The notes below the pieces were generated by a model that saw only the letters and a list, made by a program, of their open reading frames with translations, did no database searches and was not told the DNA's origin. Positions 7,202 to 8,322 of a stretch of DNA of 8,322 nt are shown one piece after another. Where the stretch lies: the NCBI GenBank assembly GCA_021731205.1, contig JAKFXV010000218.1, forward strand, positions 1 through 8,322, written 5' to 3'. Every line of letters begins with the position of its first letter. Within the stretch, counting starts at the first letter, position 1. The position numbers and the translations under genes are program-made. The stretch is from Nocardioides sp. GTDB taxonomy: Bacteria > Actinomycetota > Actinomycetes > Propionibacteriales > Nocardioidaceae.

Positions 7202-7681
7202 TCAGGCCATCGCGGCACGGAACGAGGCAGGAGTGCCGAGCAACGCATCGAGCTTGTGGAACGACTGACCCCAGCCCACGGCCGTCATGTCGCGGAACAG
7301 TTCCGGGAACGGTCCCTGACGCAGCTCCAACCGGGTCCCCTCGCCGTCGGCGTGGAACTCCAAGCGCAGGGTCAGCTTGGTTCCGGGAGCCATGCCCGGG
7401 AAGTCGTTGACGATCTCGTAGCCGACGATGAGCTCGTTCTCGACGACCTCCTCGAAGACCGAGTCCACCGGCGAGACGACCTCCGGGTCGTCGTTGTTGA
7501 CCATCGTCATCCGCCAGTGGCCACCGGAGCGGGCGTCGATATCGATCGAGGACAACGGGACGTGGAAGACCAGCGGCGCGAACCACTGGGCCAACTCGGC
7601 CGGGTCGACGAACGCGCGGAAGACATCAACGGGCGGCGCCGCGAAGTAGCGAGACATCGTGAGTTCGAAGGTGTCACTCAT
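7202..7681 (-). CDS. SRPBCC/AHSA1 (activator of Hsp90 ATPase homologue-like) domain protein
   Basis: This 159-residue cytoplasmic protein of the START-like (SRPBCC) fold forms a helix-grip cavity that usually binds a small hydrophobic ligand. Diagnostic segments are FAAPPVDVFRAFVDPAELAQW (start of the fold, with the first helix), GGHWRMTM, the FEEVVENELIVGYEI strands, and the ending TAVGWGQSFHKLDALL, the usual C-terminal helix of AHSA1 proteins (GWxxxLxxLxxLL). The ATG at 7681 is preceded by AAGGAAG at 7 bases. It lies 59 bases downstream of the ArsR-family gene on the same strand, the very common ArsR/AHSA1 arrangement in actinobacteria, so the two are probably one operon under that repressor. 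The ligand and physiological role are unknown, and despite the family name no Hsp90 link is implied. Confidence 0.92.
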   Translation of the reverse strand: MSDTFELTMSRYFAAPPVDVFRAFVDPAELAQWFAPLVFHVPLSSIDIDARSGGHWRMTMVNNDDPEVVSPVDSVFEEVVENELIVGYEIVNDFPGMAPGTKLTLRLEFHADGEGTRLELRQGPFPELFRDMTAVGWGQSFHKLDALLGTPASFRAAMA

Positions 7682-7710
7682 GGGAGAACTTCCTTATCTG
7701 TTGTGCCGAT

Positions 7711-7766
7711 CTGTATGTCGTGGTCTCTATGTCGTGGTCTCTATGTCGTGGTTTGTATGTCGTGGT
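7711..7766. repeat. Four 14-bp tandem repeats across the arsR stop codon
   Basis: Four contiguous units on the + strand start at 7711, 7725, 7739 and 7753. All share TATGTCGTGGT, and they differ only in their first three bases (CTG, CTC, CTC, TTG). The units at 7725 and 7739 are identical. On the minus strand the unit reads ACCACGACATAGAG or ACCACGACATACAG. The array encodes the C-terminal tail and stop codon (7743-7741) of the ArsR-family gene and continues into the gap before the AHSA1 gene. As 14 is not a multiple of 3, a change in copy number would shift the frame of this tail. Confidence 0.9.
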
Positions 7767-8094
7767 CTGGGGCAGTGGGGCGCGCCGCCAGGTGGGCCTC
7801 GAGGCGATCGAAACGCTGCTCCCAGACCAAACCCAGGCGCTGCATCCATCCGATCGCCTCCTGCATCGGCTCGACCCGGAGCGAACTCGACCGCCACTGC
7901 GCCTGCCGATCCCGGCTGATCAGTCCGGCTGCCTCGAGCACCTTGAGGTGTCGCGAAACGGCAGGCATCGTCATCGGGAGCGGCTCGGCCAGCTCGGAGA
8001 CCGTTGCCGGCCCCTCCCCCAGTCGGTCCAGAATCTGCCGTCGAGTCGGGTCGGCCAGGGCAGCGAACACGGTGCTCAACCGATCGCGCTCCAT
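7741..8094 (-). CDS. ArsR-family (winged HTH) transcriptional regulator
   Basis: This 117-residue DNA-binding repressor is of the type normally paired with AHSA1-domain genes. Family signatures are FAALADPTRRQILDRLGEGP (10-29), TVSELAEPL and the recognition helix PAVSRHLKVLEAAGLI (44-59), followed by the wing RDRQAQWRSSSLRVEP (61-76) and a C-terminal helix (EQRFDRLEAHL) for dimerisation. It contains no cysteine at all, so it cannot be a thiolate metal sensor of the ArsR/SmtB type; the signal is unknown. The ATG at 8094 has AAGGAG (8107-8112, minus strand) 12 bases upstream, a slightly long spacing. The last residues, HDIQTTT, come from the 14-bp repeat and look like an accidental extension of the normal C-terminus. 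It probably represses itself and the AHSA1 gene. Confidence 0.93.
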   Translation of the reverse strand: MERDRLSTVFAALADPTRRQILDRLGEGPATVSELAEPLPMTMPAVSRHLKVLEAAGLISRDRQAQWRSSSLRVEPMQEAIGWMQRLGLVWEQRFDRLEAHLAARPTAPDHDIQTTT

Positions 8095-8096
8095 GC

Positions 8097-8128
8097 TTAA
8101 CCAACTCCTTATATAACTGAGTGGTTAA
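8097..8128. promoter_or_regulatory. Composite palindrome upstream of arsR, likely its operator
   Basis: TTAACCA (8097-8103) and TGGTTAA (8122-8128) form a perfect 7-bp inverted repeat. Exactly in its centre is the 8-bp palindrome TTATATAA (8109-8116); both are symmetric about 8112/8113. The AT-rich element overlaps the ribosome binding site of the repressor gene and the expected transcription start. Position and symmetry suit binding of an ArsR-family dimer that shuts off its own operon. Binding is inferred. Confidence 0.6.
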
Positions 8129-8156
8129 ATTAGAGGCCGTCAAGCACCTGTGTCAA
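8127..8156 (-). promoter_or_regulatory. Candidate promoter of the arsR-AHSA1 operon
   Basis: Read on the minus strand, TTGACA (8156-8151) is a perfect -35 box. It is followed after 18 bases by TAATTT (8132-8127) as a moderate -10 box. Transcription would start near 8120, inside the composite palindrome and about 25 bases before the ATG at 8094. A second TTGAC (TTGACG, 8143-8138) lies 13 bases further on but has no well-spaced -10 box. Confidence 0.45.
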
Positions 8157-8174
8157 GGCTCGACCGGGATCTGA

Positions 8175-8322
8175 CTACTTCGGAGGCAACCTGACACCGC
8201 CGTCAACGCGGATCGTCTCGCCGTTGACGTAGGGGTTGCGGACGCACTCCGCGACCATGCTGGCCAGCTCCTCGGGCCACCCAAGGCGCTTGGGGAACAG
8301 CACGCTCTCGCCCAACTTGGCC
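8175..8322 (-). CDS. Short-chain dehydrogenase/reductase, C-terminal fragment (5' end outside window)
   Basis: The last 48 residues of an NAD(P)-dependent oxidoreductase run off the window edge; the stop TAG is at 8177-8175. The segments FPKRLGWPEELASMV, then NPYVNGETIRVDGG and the tail RLPPK match the end of classical SDR enzymes, where the substrate-loop helix is followed by the NGExIRxDGG strand at the dimer interface. The FPxRLGxPEE...NGExIRxDGxxRxxPK pattern most resembles the 3-hydroxyacyl-CoA dehydrogenase (HSD10-like) group. The Rossmann NAD-binding motif and the catalytic YxxxK are outside the window, so the substrate is open. It lies 80 bases upstream of arsR on the same strand. That gap has a candidate promoter, so it is probably a separate transcription unit. 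Confidence 0.88.
   Translation of the reverse strand, partial: AKLGESVLFPKRLGWPEELASMVAECVRNPYVNGETIRVDGGVRLPPK

Noticed and set aside
7186..7205. Hairpin spanning the two convergent stop codons (CTGACC...GGATCAG)
   Set aside because: The stem is about six base pairs with a bulge and has no T-run; too weak to call as a bidirectional terminator.
7711..7766. CRISPR array
   Set aside because: The units are only 14 bp and directly contiguous, with no unique spacers, and no cas genes are present.

Overview
The window reads as chromosomal DNA from a high-GC Gram-positive bacterium (Actinomycetota). A member of the Nocardioidaceae/Propionibacteriales is my best guess, but that is inference from base composition, codon use and gene type, since no rRNA or other marker gene is present. 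The DNA is densely coding. Nearly every base belongs to one of nine genes, two of which are cut by the window edges, and no non-coding stretch exceeds about 110 bases.

Layout. Bases 2-3409 (+) hold the end of a polyamine-type ABC importer operon: the C-terminal part of the ATPase (PotA-like), a lipoprotein substrate-binding protein (PotD-like) and two permeases (PotB- and PotC-like). The only sizeable gap in the operon lies between the binding protein and the first permease. It carries a 13-bp hairpin with a TTCG loop and then three GGAGGA motifs spaced exactly 13 bases apart. Bases 3422-4942 (-) encode the ribosome-associated GTPase HflX, convergent with the operon, with a run of 12-bp repeats in its N-terminal coding region. 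Bases 5051-7189 (+) encode a two-part membrane O-acyltransferase (acyltransferase-3 plus SGNH domain, OafA type), divergent from hflX across a 108-bp intergenic region.

Bases 7202-8094 (-) are a two-gene unit: an ArsR-family repressor without cysteines (8094-7741), followed by an AHSA1/SRPBCC-fold protein (7681-7202). A four-copy, 14-bp tandem repeat runs across the end of the repressor gene and contains its stop codon. Upstream of the repressor, a composite palindrome centred between 8112 and 8113 overlaps a plausible promoter and the ribosome binding site, and is the likely autoregulatory operator. Bases 8175-8322 (-) are the C-terminal end of a short-chain dehydrogenase.

How the genes work together. 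The importer is one functional unit: lipoprotein receptor, two-subunit channel and ATPase. The ArsR/AHSA1 pair is a second unit. HflX, the acyltransferase and the dehydrogenase are single genes with no visible functional link to these. I see no mobile element, RNA gene, CRISPR array or clearly new multi-gene system. The most unusual signals are the small repeat and hairpin structures at gene boundaries.
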